Shown here: piece by piece, positions 42,422-50,420 of the stretch
Layout: every line of letters begins with the position of its first letter
Numbering within the stretch: position 1 is the first letter of the stretch
DNA from: an uncultured Planktomarina sp.
Lineage (GTDB): Bacteria; Pseudomonadota; Alphaproteobacteria; Rhodobacterales; Rhodobacteraceae
Assembly: GCA_905182455.1 (NCBI GenBank)
Contig: CAJJBJ010000003.1
Coordinates: 62,001 to 126,000 of the forward strand
Direction of reading: 5' to 3'
DNA: 64,000 nucleotides
Notes under the pieces: model-generated
The model's database searches: none
Seen by the model: the letters and a program-made list of their open reading frames with translations, nothing else
What the model was told of the DNA's origin: nothing
Program-made: the position numbers and the translations under genes

Positions 42422-44203
42422 TTAGTCGTTGGCCAAGGTTAAACCATTTTGACGGGAAGTTTCAATCTCTGGTGCGAGCCCCAAAAGTGGTGCCACCCGT
42501 CGGATCACCTCTGCCGCTACAGGCACAGCCGTCCAGCCCGCTTTACGCCGCGGCTCAGAGCCTGCCCGGTCTTCTGGCTCATCCAATGTCACGATCAAAA
42601 CATACTTCGGATCCGCACTTGGAAAGAAGCTGGCAAATGTCGCCAAAACCTTGTCTTTGTGATAGCCGCCTTGGTTATTGGGCTTATCTGCTGTGCCGGT
42701 TTTACCCGCCACAGAATACCCAGGAACCTCGCCAAAGCTTGCGGTCCCCTCGGTCACCACATGCCGCAAGATGGAGCGCAACCGCATAGATACTTTTTGC
42801 GATATGATCCGTTCACCGATTGGCGGGGCGGTTTGCTTCAGCAACGTAGGCTTAACCAAAGTGCCACCATTGATCATGGCCGCATAGGCCGCCGCCAAAT
42901 GTACAGGAGAGGTCGAAATGCCATGACCATAAGAGATTGTCATAGTTGAAATATCAGACCAATTCTCAGGGTATTGTGGCTTGCCAGTCGGTCCTTCAAT
43001 CAGCTCAATCGATGTGGCTTTTAAAAGCCCCAAGCGGCCCAAAAATGCTTTTTGCAATTCTGAGCCAATCATAAGTGAAATACGCGCCGTGCCAATGTTG
43101 GACGATTTGACCAAAATCTTTTCAACGCTCAATTCAGGGCCATAATTCCTATAGTCCCGAATGGAGTGCCTACCCCATTTAAGAGGACCCTTGGTGTCGA
43201 CCATAGTATCAGCTTCAATCAGACCAAGTTCCATAGCTTGCGCCACGGTGAAGGGTTTGAAGGCAGAGCCCAACTCATAGACCCCCTGCACGGCCCTGTT
43301 AAACAATGGACTGTCACTCGCATCACCTTGGGTCAAAGCTCGTGGCCGATTGTTGGGGTCAAAATCTGGCAAGCTCGACATCGCGAGGATCTCGCCGGTG
43401 TTGGCTTGCATCAAGACAGCTGATGCGCCCTTGGCATTCATCAACCGCATGCCGCCGTATAAAACCTCCTCCAAGGCCGATTGTACCGACAAGTCGATGG
43501 ACAGCTGCAGCGGACGGCCGTTAAATTTTGGGTCGCGCAAAAAATCGTCAAAGGCACTTTCGACACCAGCAATGCCCAAGACTTCGGCCGAATGCACCCC
43601 TTGCTCACCAAAGGTTGTACCACCTAAAATATGCCCAGCCAATTGACCGTTGGGATAGAGACGCATTTCACGCGGGCCAAACAGCAGGCCCGGATTGCCA
43701 ATATCATGCACCGCTTGTTTTTCTTCAGGGCTGATTGCGCCCTTAAGCCATAAGAATTTTTGCGCACCTTTCAGTCGGGCTTCCATCTTGACCGCATCAA
43801 TATCGGGAAATATTTCTGCCAATTGACGCGCCGTCGTCACAGAATCCACCACCTGTTGCGGATGTGCGTAAAGCGAATGCGTCTCTATATTTGTGGCCAA
43901 AACTCGGTTGTTGCGGTCAATGATATCCGCCCGGCTCGCCAGAATTTGCGTCGCTGTGGCGCGGGCTTTCGGCTCACTAGGCTCAGAGATCGCCAAAGCC
44001 GTCATTCGCACGCCAATTACACCGAAGCTGATCAAAAAAATACCACCCATCATGATCAAGCGGCGTTGTGTTTTGCGCAAAATCCGCTCATGTTGCATCT
44101 CGATGCGCTCACGGCGGTTGCCATGTTCGATCAAATCCGGGTTTTCGCCGGCGGATCTGGCTGAAAATATACGTGCGAGCGGACGGAGAGGTTTGCGGAT
44201 CAT
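42422..44203 (-). CDS. ftsI: Septal peptidoglycan transpeptidase FtsI (PBP3)
   Basis: 593-residue class B penicillin-binding protein. Cytoplasmic tail, one membrane segment (RLIMMGGIFLISFGVIGVRM, about residues 48-67), pedestal domain, then the transpeptidase with YELGSAFKPF (nucleophile Ser of SxxK), VKSSNIG (SxN) and VAGKTGTADKP (KTG). Substrate of beta-lactams and partner of FtsW. Its start overlaps the ftsL stop by 4 bp. Confidence 0.95.
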   Translation of the reverse strand: MIRKPLRPLARIFSARSAGENPDLIEHGNRRERIEMQHERILRKTQRRLIMMGGIFLISFGVIGVRMTALAISEPSEPKARATATQILASRADIIDRNNRVLATNIETHSLYAHPQQVVDSVTTARQLAEIFPDIDAVKMEARLKGAQKFLWLKGAISPEEKQAVHDIGNPGLLFGPREMRLYPNGQLAGHILGGTTFGEQGVHSAEVLGIAGVESAFDDFLRDPKFNGRPLQLSIDLSVQSALEEVLYGGMRLMNAKGASAVLMQANTGEILAMSSLPDFDPNNRPRALTQGDASDSPLFNRAVQGVYELGSAFKPFTVAQAMELGLIEADTMVDTKGPLKWGRHSIRDYRNYGPELSVEKILVKSSNIGTARISLMIGSELQKAFLGRLGLLKATSIELIEGPTGKPQYPENWSDISTMTISYGHGISTSPVHLAAAYAAMINGGTLVKPTLLKQTAPPIGERIISQKVSMRLRSILRHVVTEGTASFGEVPGYSVAGKTGTADKPNNQGGYHKDKVLATFASFFPSADPKYVLIVTLDEPEDRAGSEPRRKAGWTAVPVAAEVIRRVAPLLGLAPEIETSRQNGLTLAND

Positions 44204-44544
44204 GGCGATGTCTCGCGGTTCATGACCTCAATTGGCTCTGTAATCGGCCCTAAATCCGGACCTGGATAAGGGATTTGCTCCAAGCGCGCAAAATGGTCAG
44301 AGGTCAATTGCAACAAACGGAGGTCGTCAAAATTGGCATTTACCAGCTGCAATAACCGCTCCGGCCTGTTCAAATAAGCCCATTCCGCATTCAGAACCCG
44401 CAGACGTGAATGGGCGAGGCCAATGTCTTCATTCAACTGTGCAATTTTGTCCAAACTGCCCTTGGTGGCATAGTTTTCGGTGTAGGCCCAAAACGCCAAA
44501 CCCATGACTGTTACAACCAAACACCCTAAGAATAGATTTTTCAT
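44200..44544 (-). CDS. ftsL: Cell division protein FtsL
   Basis: 114-residue bitopic protein: short N-terminus, hydrophobic segment [18 protein letters not shown] (about 4-21), then a coiled coil ([38 protein letters not shown]). The [12 protein letters not shown] block is typical of alphaproteobacterial FtsL. The family is too divergent to assign on sequence alone, but the position between rsmH and ftsI, with 4-bp overlaps at both ends, settles it. Confidence 0.9.
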   Translation of the reverse strand: MKNLFLGCLVVTVMGLAFWAYTENYATKGSLDKIAQLNEDIGLAHSRLRVLNAEWAYLNRPERLLQLVNANFDDLRLLQLTSDHFARLEQIPYPGPDLGPITEPIEVMNRETSP

Positions 44545-45530
44545 TCAGGCCTCCGGTAGGGCAATTGCGGCGCTCCAAGGCTTTTTGCATCCACCGGCAT
44601 CGCCGGCGCATCAGTTCGCCTACCAATGCGCAGCTTGGCAGAGCGTGACCGTGGATTGACCTCCACCTCTTCAGGCGAGGCTTTCAGGGCTTTGCGGCTG
44701 TACATCGAAAACTGGGCCGGAACATCTTCCACCAGTGGCGCATAACGGCTGCCGGCTTGGGTCCCTGAACGGGCTTGGAAGAACCGCTTCACGATGCGAT
44801 CTTCAACAGAATGGAAGGTCACCACAGCCAAAACACCCCCCGGACGCAAGACGCGCTCGGCGGCAGATAGGCCTTCAACCAATTGATCATATTCGCTATT
44901 CACCGCAATGCGCAGCGCTTGGAAGCTCCGGGTTGCAGGATGCGATTGGCCGGGCTTTGAGCGTGGCAAGCAACGCTCGACAACCCCTGCCAGCTCCAAG
45001 GTCCGCTCAAAAGGCGCCTCTTCACGGCGTGCCACAATCATCTTTGCGATACGCCGGCTGGCGCGCTCTTCACCGTAGTTGTATAGAATATCAGCGATTT
45101 GCTCGGCGGTAGCGGTGTTGACCAGCTCTGCCGCTGTTGTGCCACTATCGCCCATGCGCATATCAAGCGGGCCGTCTTTTTGGAATGAAAAGCCACGATC
45201 CGCTTGGTCGATCTGCATCGAAGACACACCAATATCCAGCACAACGCCATCGGCCTGCTCGGTCACTTGATCCAGATTTGAGAACGTATCTTGCACCAAA
45301 CGCAGCCGATCACCAAACGCGCCAGCCCAGCTTTCGGCCATCGCAAACACGCTCGGATCACGGTCAATTCCGATCACCTGATCAGCACCCGCGCCCAACA
45401 GATATTTACTATAGCCACCTGCGCCAAACGTACCATCAATCCAAGTACCTTGGATGGGGGCGGCAGCGGCAATGAGCGGAACAATGAGGACGGGGATGTG
45501 GGGGGCAGTGGCATCAGCAGCGTGTCGCAT
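44541..45530 (-). CDS. rsmH: 16S rRNA (cytosine(1402)-N4)-methyltransferase
   Basis: 329-residue SAM methyltransferase (MraW) acting on C1402 in the ribosomal decoding centre. [35 protein letters not shown] holds the SAM motif, followed by [32 protein letters not shown] and [19 protein letters not shown], all strong RsmH signatures. The start lies 2 bp after the mraZ stop. Confidence 0.95.
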   Translation of the reverse strand: MRHAADATAPHIPVLIVPLIAAAAPIQGTWIDGTFGAGGYSKYLLGAGADQVIGIDRDPSVFAMAESWAGAFGDRLRLVQDTFSNLDQVTEQADGVVLDIGVSSMQIDQADRGFSFQKDGPLDMRMGDSGTTAAELVNTATAEQIADILYNYGEERASRRIAKMIVARREEAPFERTLELAGVVERCLPRSKPGQSHPATRSFQALRIAVNSEYDQLVEGLSAAERVLRPGGVLAVVTFHSVEDRIVKRFFQARSGTQAGSRYAPLVEDVPAQFSMYSRKALKASPEEVEVNPRSRSAKLRIGRRTDAPAMPVDAKSLGAPQLPYRRPE

Positions 45531-45532
45531 GT

Positions 45533-46036
45533 CTAATCCTGCCCCGTATTATCCAAATAGGCCAAGGGATCAAAGTCCTCAGGCAAGTCATCTAACCAAG
45601 CTTCAGTCTTGGCCAGCTCTTCTTTTTCGTAAGTTTCAGTTTTCCAAATCTGGAAGGTGTCACCGGCGGCAATGAAAAACGCCTCAGCATCGAGATTAAT
45701 TTTCTTGCGCAGCTTTGCAGGCAAAACCAAACGGCCGGTTTCATCAACTGTAGTTGGAAAAGATTGGCCGTGGAACATGCGCTGCAACATGCGGCGCTCC
45801 ATTGACCCACGCGGCAAAGCATCAATCTTTGCGTCAACCTCATTGATGGCATCGATGGTGTAACATTCGAGATAGCTGCGGCGATGATCGCCATAGACAA
45901 TCACTAGCTCCGGGTTGAGGCCTTCAGTGTAATTGGGATCACCTAGCTCCAGCACACGGCGGAATAGGGCTGGGATTGAGACCCTGCCCTTATTGTCCAC
46001 CTTATGATGGCTTTCGCCTCTAAACCTGCGTGGCAC
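45533..46036 (-). CDS. mraZ: Transcriptional repressor MraZ of the dcw cluster
   Basis: 167-residue AbrB-like protein with the duplicated MraZ fold: [28 protein letters not shown] and [25 protein letters not shown], each carrying the DxxGR DNA-contact motif. MraZ binds tandem repeats in its own promoter and represses the cluster. I start at the GTG at 46036 (VPRRFRGE) because it fits the family and GAGTGAGG precedes it. The frame is open for 87 more codons upstream but that sequence is the untranslated leader with the attenuator hairpin. First gene of the dcw run. Confidence 0.92.
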   Translation of the reverse strand: MPRRFRGESHHKVDNKGRVSIPALFRRVLELGDPNYTEGLNPELVIVYGDHRRSYLECYTIDAINEVDAKIDALPRGSMERRMLQRMFHGQSFPTTVDETGRLVLPAKLRKKINLDAEAFFIAAGDTFQIWKTETYEKEELAKTEAWLDDLPEDFDPLAYLDNTGQD

Positions 46037-46076
46037 TGGGGCCTGCCTCACTCTTTGCTCAGGGACCCTGCCCCGG

Positions 46077-46121
46077 AAATAAAAACGGCGGATTGAACTG
46101 CTGCTGTTGTTCAATCCGCCG
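46077..46121 (-). terminator. Attenuator-like intrinsic terminator in the mraZ leader
   Basis: On the minus strand a perfect 13-bp stem (CGGCGGATTGAAC with GTTCAATCCGCCG, 10-nt loop; plus-strand arms 46086-46098 and 46109-46121) is followed by TTTTTATTT. It lies before the mraZ start, not after any gene, with about 40 nt left to the GTG at 46036. Transcription of the dcw genes must read through it. Confidence 0.85.
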
Positions 46122-46277
46122 ACATTTTCCCTTGCGGGATGTCCAGCTGCGCGTGCCACCTGGGGGGATGTCTGCTCGCTAACGCGCCGGATCTCTTCGT
46201 TCTGGGAAGCGGATGCCTGTATGTAACCTGCACTCGCCTTTGCCCTTCTAAATGGGGCTTTGATCTTTTGACCGCTT
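46077..46277 (-). ncRNA. UpsM-like small RNA from the mraZ 5' leader
   Basis: A transcript from the predicted promoter (46284-46312) that ends at the perfect terminator would be about 200 nt. Rhodobacter sphaeroides makes the abundant sRNA UpsM in just this way, by premature termination in the 5' UTR of mraZ, with RNase E processing. Here position, size and terminator match; I did not compare primary sequence with UpsM. The 5' end is estimated from the -10 box. Confidence 0.65.
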
Positions 46278-46283
46278 CCGTAA

Positions 46284-46312
46284 ATTATGGATGACATGGG
46301 AATTCATGGTAA
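46284..46312 (-). promoter_or_regulatory. Predicted dcw (mraZ) promoter
   Basis: On the minus strand, TTACCA (46312-46307) and CATAAT (46289-46284) are separated by 17 bp; the -10 matches the consensus at five of six positions. Repeats matching MraZ boxes overlap the -35 and spacer. Predicted start of transcription is about 46277. Confidence 0.5.
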
Positions 46313-46341
46313 TCAATAGTAAATTTTGGGAAATACTGGAA
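46297..46341. promoter_or_regulatory. MraZ operator: five TGGGN-like boxes at 10-bp spacing
   Basis: On the plus strand TGGGA, TGGTA, TAGTA, TGGGA and TGGAA begin at 46297, 46307, 46317, 46327 and 46337, in exact 10-bp register. E. coli MraZ binds TGGGN boxes separated by 5 nt, the same period. The array overlaps and extends upstream of the predicted mraZ promoter, fitting autorepression. Confidence 0.75.
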
Positions 46342-46531
46342 CTTAAATTCAAAGTACTACTAAAAAATCATATATTTCGGGTAAAAGTGAACCCATATAG
46401 TAAAATATCCAAAAGGCACCACTACATATTGTAGTCAGCATCAGGACCCACATTTTCCCATTTTTTTTCAAATAAATTATAAATTTCACGTATTTTTGAA
46501 TTTTACCAGGGAATAAAGACGGGATGAATAA
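46342..46531. other. AT-rich spacer between the mraZ operator and the mrp terminator
   Basis: About 190 bp of strongly A/T-rich sequence with no supported gene. It contains an A/T-tract run (46450-46470). It may act as an UP-type or bent upstream element for the dcw promoter; nothing further is visible. Confidence 0.4.
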
Positions 46532-46564
46532 ATAAAAAGCCCGAATCTCCAAAGGAATTCGGAC
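46532..46564 (-). terminator. Intrinsic terminator after mrp
   Basis: On the minus strand GTCCGAAT (46564-46557) pairs with ATTCGGGC (46546-46539) including one T-G pair, followed by TTTTTATTT. It lies about 50 bp past the mrp stop and insulates the dcw promoter from mrp transcription. Confidence 0.8.
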
Positions 46565-46614
46565 AAATTCAACCCCAATCCCACGGGTTCCCAGCACAGA
46601 CAAAAATGAGCTAT

Positions 46615-47679
46615 TTACGCGATGTCCGAGGCAATGAGACCCGCTGCCAAATCGGCATAGGCCTGTGCAACTGGCCCGTCACCCATGGCAACTGGCGTAC
46701 CACTGTCGCCGGCCAAACGCACTGAAAGGTCCAACGGCAAGGAGCCCAAGAAAGGTATTCCCAATTTTTTCGCCTCCAGCTCAACACCGCCATGGCCAAA
46801 GATATGGGCCTCATGGCCACATTCAGGGCATATATATTGGCTCATATTCTCAATCATGCCCAGCACAGGTGTGTGCAAAGTCGAGAACATGTCCAAGGCT
46901 TTGCGTGCATCCAAAAGCGCCACATCCTGCGGCGTCGAGACAACAATCGCCCCTGTGAGTTCGGTTTTTTGACACAGTGTCAACTGCACATCTCCGGTGC
47001 CCGGTGGCAGATCGATGATCAAAACATCCAATTCACCCCATTGCACTTGATTGAGCATCTGCTGCAAAGCGCCCATCAACATCGGACCGCGCCAGACAAC
47101 AGCTTTGTCTGGATCAACCATAAGGCCAATCGACATCATGGTGACGCCATGGGCCTGCAAAGGAATAATAATTTTACCGTCAGGACTGGCAGGGCGTTTA
47201 CTCACGCCCATCATACGTGGCTGACTTGGACCATAGATATCGGCATCCAACAGGCCCACGCGCCGGCCCTGTTTGGCCAAGGCAACAGCGAGATTTGACG
47301 ACACCGTAGATTTACCAACGCCGCCTTTGCCTGAGGCAATTGCCAAAATGCGGTCCACACCCGGCACCTTGGTTGGTCCTTCTTGGGGCTTGGGGTGGCC
47401 ACCAATTTTAAGATTGGGTGGCGGGGCTTTGTCTTCATGAGCGGTGACCACGGCCGTGACAGATGTTATACCATCAAGCTGCAAAACAATCTGCTCAGCC
47501 GCGCCACGAATATCAGCAAGTTTGCGCGCCACATCTGGATTGGGGGCCTCAATGACAAAGCGCACAGTGCCGCCATCGATGGTAACAGCCCGGATAAAAT
47601 CACGGCTGACAAGGTCGCCACCATCCGGCAATTGTAAGCGCGCCAACGCGGCCAAGATATCAGAACGTTCAATAGACAT
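46615..47679 (-). CDS. mrp: Mrp/NBP35 family iron-sulfur cluster carrier ATPase
   Basis: 354-residue P-loop ATPase (ApbC/Mrp) that holds and transfers Fe-S clusters. N-terminal DUF59-like domain (MSIERSDILAALARLQLPDGG...), linker, then the deviant Walker A ASGKGGVGKSTVSSNLAVALA, LLDADIYGPSQPRMMG, VLIIDLPPGTGDVQLTL and the cluster-binding CPECGHEAHIFG Cys pair. ATG at 47679 with GGGGAGG upstream. Divergent from the DUF1127 gene. Confidence 0.92.
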   Translation of the reverse strand: MSIERSDILAALARLQLPDGGDLVSRDFIRAVTIDGGTVRFVIEAPNPDVARKLADIRGAAEQIVLQLDGITSVTAVVTAHEDKAPPPNLKIGGHPKPQEGPTKVPGVDRILAIASGKGGVGKSTVSSNLAVALAKQGRRVGLLDADIYGPSQPRMMGVSKRPASPDGKIIIPLQAHGVTMMSIGLMVDPDKAVVWRGPMLMGALQQMLNQVQWGELDVLIIDLPPGTGDVQLTLCQKTELTGAIVVSTPQDVALLDARKALDMFSTLHTPVLGMIENMSQYICPECGHEAHIFGHGGVELEAKKLGIPFLGSLPLDLSVRLAGDSGTPVAMGDGPVAQAYADLAAGLIASDIA

Positions 47680-47770
47680 TGTTCGCCTCCCCAAGTGTTG
47701 TCGCTGCTATGCCTCCCCTATGCCACCGATGCAAGCCCAGCGAAACGCTAGGATTTTGGAGCCATGCAAA

Positions 47771-47785
47771 TGCTGCATAGCGGCA
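47771..47785. promoter_or_regulatory. TGCTGC-N3-GCGGCA motif upstream of the DUF1127 gene
   Basis: TGCTGCATAGCGGCA, a near-palindrome with 6-bp arms (one mismatch), in the 189-bp region between mrp and the DUF1127 gene. A copy differing at one spacer base lies at 60369-60383. TGC-rich inverted repeats resemble PhaR-type operators of Rhodobacterales, but that link is inference. Confidence 0.4.
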
Positions 47786-47868
47786 ATTCGAAATCATGCG
47801 TTGTGCAAACGCAGCACAAACGTCAAATTAGGTTCATCAGTAATATGGCTGAGTAAGAGGATAAAACG

Positions 47869-48084
47869 ATGACAACAGTATCAGATTTCAGTGTACCAAC
47901 CCACTCCCTGCGCGCAGTGTTTGCGGACCGCTTCAACACTCTGCGTGATCAAATGGCCAAACGCGCCGTTTACCGCGCCACAGTGTCAGAATTGACGTTC
48001 CTGTCCGGACGCGAGTTGGCTGACCTTGGCATTCACCGCTCAGCGATCAAAAGCATCGCTTTCGAAGCGGCCTACGGCAAATAA
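47869..48084 (+). CDS. DUF1127 small protein
   Basis: 71 residues; the DUF1127 signature is the C-terminal ELTFLSGRELADLGIHRSAIKSIAFEAAYG. The N-terminal half is basic and helical. In Rhodobacter sphaeroides a DUF1127 protein (CcaF1) binds RNA and affects sRNA maturation. That role is not shown here, but the gene lies under 2 kb from the UpsM-like leader. SD AGAGGA precedes the ATG and a strong terminator follows, so it is a single-gene transcript. Confidence 0.88.
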   Translation: MTTVSDFSVPTHSLRAVFADRFNTLRDQMAKRAVYRATVSELTFLSGRELADLGIHRSAIKSIAFEAAYGK

Positions 48085-48131
48085 TTTAAAGTTTCAGAAT
48101 AGACTCTCCTCCCAGAAGTCTCTGAACGAAC

Positions 48132-48166
48132 GGCGACGTCCTCTCCTCCCTGACGTCGCCTTTTTT
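48132..48166 (+). terminator. Intrinsic terminator of the DUF1127 gene
   Basis: GGCGACGTC and GACGTCGCC form a perfect 9-bp stem with an 11-nt loop, followed by six Ts. It begins 48 bp past the stop codon. Confidence 0.93.
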
Positions 48167-48229
48167 ATGTCTAAGACCTACAATTCGCAGCTTGGGTGCA
48201 CCTGCAGCCCGGTACATCCTATGCACCCG

Positions 48230-48243
48230 ATGATCTAAATCAT
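48230..48243. promoter_or_regulatory. FNR-type site TGAT-N4-ATCA upstream of the LysE-family gene
   Basis: TGATCTAAATCA (48231-48242) matches the core of the FNR/FnrL consensus TTGAT-N4-ATCAA, though the outer bases differ. It is 38 bp from the LysE-family start. The 195-bp gap before that gene otherwise holds only the DUF1127 terminator. Confidence 0.35.
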
Positions 48244-48279
48244 TGTAATTTGCTTCAACTGGTGGCACGGATCTGGTCA

Positions 48280-48882
48280 ATGACATATACACTCCTCTCC
48301 GGCTTTATGCTGTTTTGCTTGGTGTCCTCCATAACACCGGGCCCCAATAACCTTATGCTCATGGCAGCCGGAGCCAACTTTGGCGCGCGCCGAGCCTTGC
48401 CCCATGCTGCGGGCATCGTTTTGGGCTTTACCTTTATGATTATTATAATCGGGTTGGGGGCGGCTCAGTTATTTCAAACCTATCCCCTCGCCCATACAGT
48501 GCTAACAGTGGCTTCGGTCACCTATCTGTTGTATTTGGCCTATAAAATTGCCACAGCGGCACCAAAGATGGATGAAACAGACGCAGCTGGAACTCCCATC
48601 ACATTCCTGCAGGCTGCTGCCTTTCAATGGGTCAACCCAAAGGCTTGGACTATGGCGCTCGCCGCCATCACGGTCTACACGCCCCAGCCAACCACCAGCT
48701 ACTACGTGATTGTGGTTTCCTTAATATTTGGCGCAATCAATCTACCGTCCATCAGCATTTGGTTGCTTCTTGGAGTGCAGATGAAACGGTTTTTGACCAC
48801 CCCTGCGCGCCTTCGTGGGTTCAATTGGAGCATGGCGGGCCTGTTGGTCCTGTCACTTTATCCGATTCTAACCCTTTATTAA
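48280..48882 (+). CDS. LysE/RhtB family amino-acid exporter
   Basis: 200-residue membrane protein with about six hydrophobic segments. SITPGPNNLMLMAAGANFGARRALPHAAGIVLGF is the family's N-terminal signature; FQWVNPKAWTMALAAI is the conserved second block. LysE/RhtB proteins export amino acids or related small molecules. ATG at 48280 (MTYTLLSGFMLF); the open frame 28 codons upstream is non-conserved and covers the FNR-like site. Immediately followed by an EamA gene. Confidence 0.88.
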   Translation: MTYTLLSGFMLFCLVSSITPGPNNLMLMAAGANFGARRALPHAAGIVLGFTFMIIIIGLGAAQLFQTYPLAHTVLTVASVTYLLYLAYKIATAAPKMDETDAAGTPITFLQAAAFQWVNPKAWTMALAAITVYTPQPTTSYYVIVVSLIFGAINLPSISIWLLLGVQMKRFLTTPARLRGFNWSMAGLLVLSLYPILTLY

Positions 48883-48889
48883 GGTGCAA

Positions 48890-49795
48890 ATGACCCCCAA
48901 AATTGACCTCACAAGCGCGATACTTCTGGCGTTGCTTGCGCTGATTTGGGGCGGTTCGTTCTTTTTGGCCGCAGTGGCAATGCAAGAGGTGCCACCGATC
49001 ACCATCGCCCTGTTTCGCGTGGTGGGGGCCCTGCCCGCCCTAGCTCTGTTTGTGTGGTTCAAAGGCGTGACGCTCCCACGCAGCGCGAAGATATGGGGCG
49101 CTTATCTGGTGATGGGTGCGCTCAACAATGCGATTCCCTTTTCTCTAATATTTTGGGGCCAAACTCAAATTACATCTGGGTTGGCCAGCATTCTGAACGG
49201 TGCGACAGGAGTCACCGGCGTGATTGTGGCCGGTCTATTGCTGCGTGACGAGCGGCTTACACCCCCAAAACTTATCGGTGTCACGATTGGGTTTTCAGGC
49301 GTGGCACTCACCATTGGACTAGATGCCCTGCGCAGCTTTGATATTCGCAGCTTGGCGCAACTTGCGGTTTTGCTGGCGGGCCTGTCGTATTCTCTGGCCG
49401 GTGTTTGGGCCAAGTTACGCCTGGCGGGTCAAGCGCCAGAGATGAACGCCTTGGGCATGCTTATGGGCAGTAGCCTCCTTATGATGCCAACCGTTCTTTG
49501 GCTTGATGGCCCACCCAGCTTTGCGCTGATGCCAAGTACATGGGCTGCGCTTGTGGCACTTGCGGTCCTCTGCACCTCTATGCCCTATCTGCTTTATTTC
49601 AACATCCTCAAACGTGCGGGCTCTGGCAATCTGATGTTGGTCACCTTGTTGATCCCACCGATTGCCATTGGGTTGGGTGTTGCATTTTTGAATGAGCCTT
49701 TGCAGGCCGCCGCCCTAATGGGCTTTGCGCTCATCGCCTTGGGGCTAGCAATTATTGATGGCCGTCTCTGGAAGGTCTTACGGCCAAATCGGTAA
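48890..49795 (+). CDS. EamA/DMT family transporter
   Basis: 301-residue permease with ten predicted membrane helices in two EamA repeats: LLALLALIWGGSFFLAAVAM at the N-terminus and PYLLYFNILKRAGSGNLMLVTLLIPPIAIGLG in the second repeat. ATG at 48890 has AAGG 6 nt upstream; a GTG at 48884 is possible. It starts 7 bp past the LysE-family stop, so the two exporters probably form an operon. Substrate unknown. Confidence 0.87.
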   Translation: MTPKIDLTSAILLALLALIWGGSFFLAAVAMQEVPPITIALFRVVGALPALALFVWFKGVTLPRSAKIWGAYLVMGALNNAIPFSLIFWGQTQITSGLASILNGATGVTGVIVAGLLLRDERLTPPKLIGVTIGFSGVALTIGLDALRSFDIRSLAQLAVLLAGLSYSLAGVWAKLRLAGQAPEMNALGMLMGSSLLMMPTVLWLDGPPSFALMPSTWAALVALAVLCTSMPYLLYFNILKRAGSGNLMLVTLLIPPIAIGLGVAFLNEPLQAAALMGFALIALGLAIIDGRLWKVLRPNR

Positions 49796-49796
49796 A

Positions 49797-50417
49797 TTAA
49801 GCCTTAGCCATCGCTAACAGAACTTCATCTAAGATGCGGATCGCGCTAGTTTGCAAGTACTCCATTGCTGCAAGCGAGACATCATGTGCGGCTAGGCTTG
49901 AGCCGCCGACACAGCCATCAATCACCCGGCAGAAATAATCGCTCTGATGGCCGTCAACAAAGGTGTAGTGAACACAAACATCTGTCAGCCCACCGACTAT
50001 AATCAACGTGTTGACCCCAAGCCCTTCGACCAGGATTTCAAAATTAGTGCCGAAGAATGCGGAATAGCGGCGTTTTCGGATCAGACAATCATTGGGTAAA
50101 AATTCGATTTCTTCAACCGCAATTGCGGTTTTTGGATTGTCTTCGGGGTAATGGATATCTTCGTCCCCACCCAACTCGCGGCCAAAGTCGACCAACGAAA
50201 AATGATGTGCCTCTCGAATAAACACCACAGGAATATCTGCGACACGCGCAGCATCAATGGCACTACGCGCCTTCAGCATACGGTCTTTATAACCCGCCAT
50301 ATTATCAATCGAACGCACGGCGCTTTCATCAATGAATGTACTGGCTTGAATGTCGATCACGATCAAGGCAGCAAGGCCTTCGATCAAGTTTCGAGTTTAT
50401 TTGTTCAGATTTACCAT
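49797..50417 (-). CDS. Isochorismatase-like cysteine hydrolase, in-frame stop at codon 7
   Basis: The catalytic triad of the family is present: Asp in ALIVIDIQ, Lys in LIRKRRYSAFFGTNFE, and Cys in VGGLTDVCVHYTF. Such enzymes hydrolyse amides or isochorismate. The longest uninterrupted frame starts at a TTG (50387) with no Shine-Dalgarno. The ATG at 50417, 3 bp after the upstream oxidase stop, is in frame but is followed by TAA at 50399-50397. I read this as one gene with a nonsense codon or base error at codon 7. Downstream partner of the FAD oxidase. Confidence 0.72.
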
Positions 50418-50420
50418 CGG

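Noticed and set aside
46037-46297. 87-codon N-terminal extension of MraZ
   Set aside because: The extension is not family-like, spans the attenuator hairpin, and the GTG at 46036 has a Shine-Dalgarno and the conserved RRFRGE start.
46349-46603. 84-codon minus-strand ORF between mrp and mraZ
   Set aside because: It spans the mrp terminator and AT-rich spacer, has no Shine-Dalgarno, and its composition only reflects the A/T richness.
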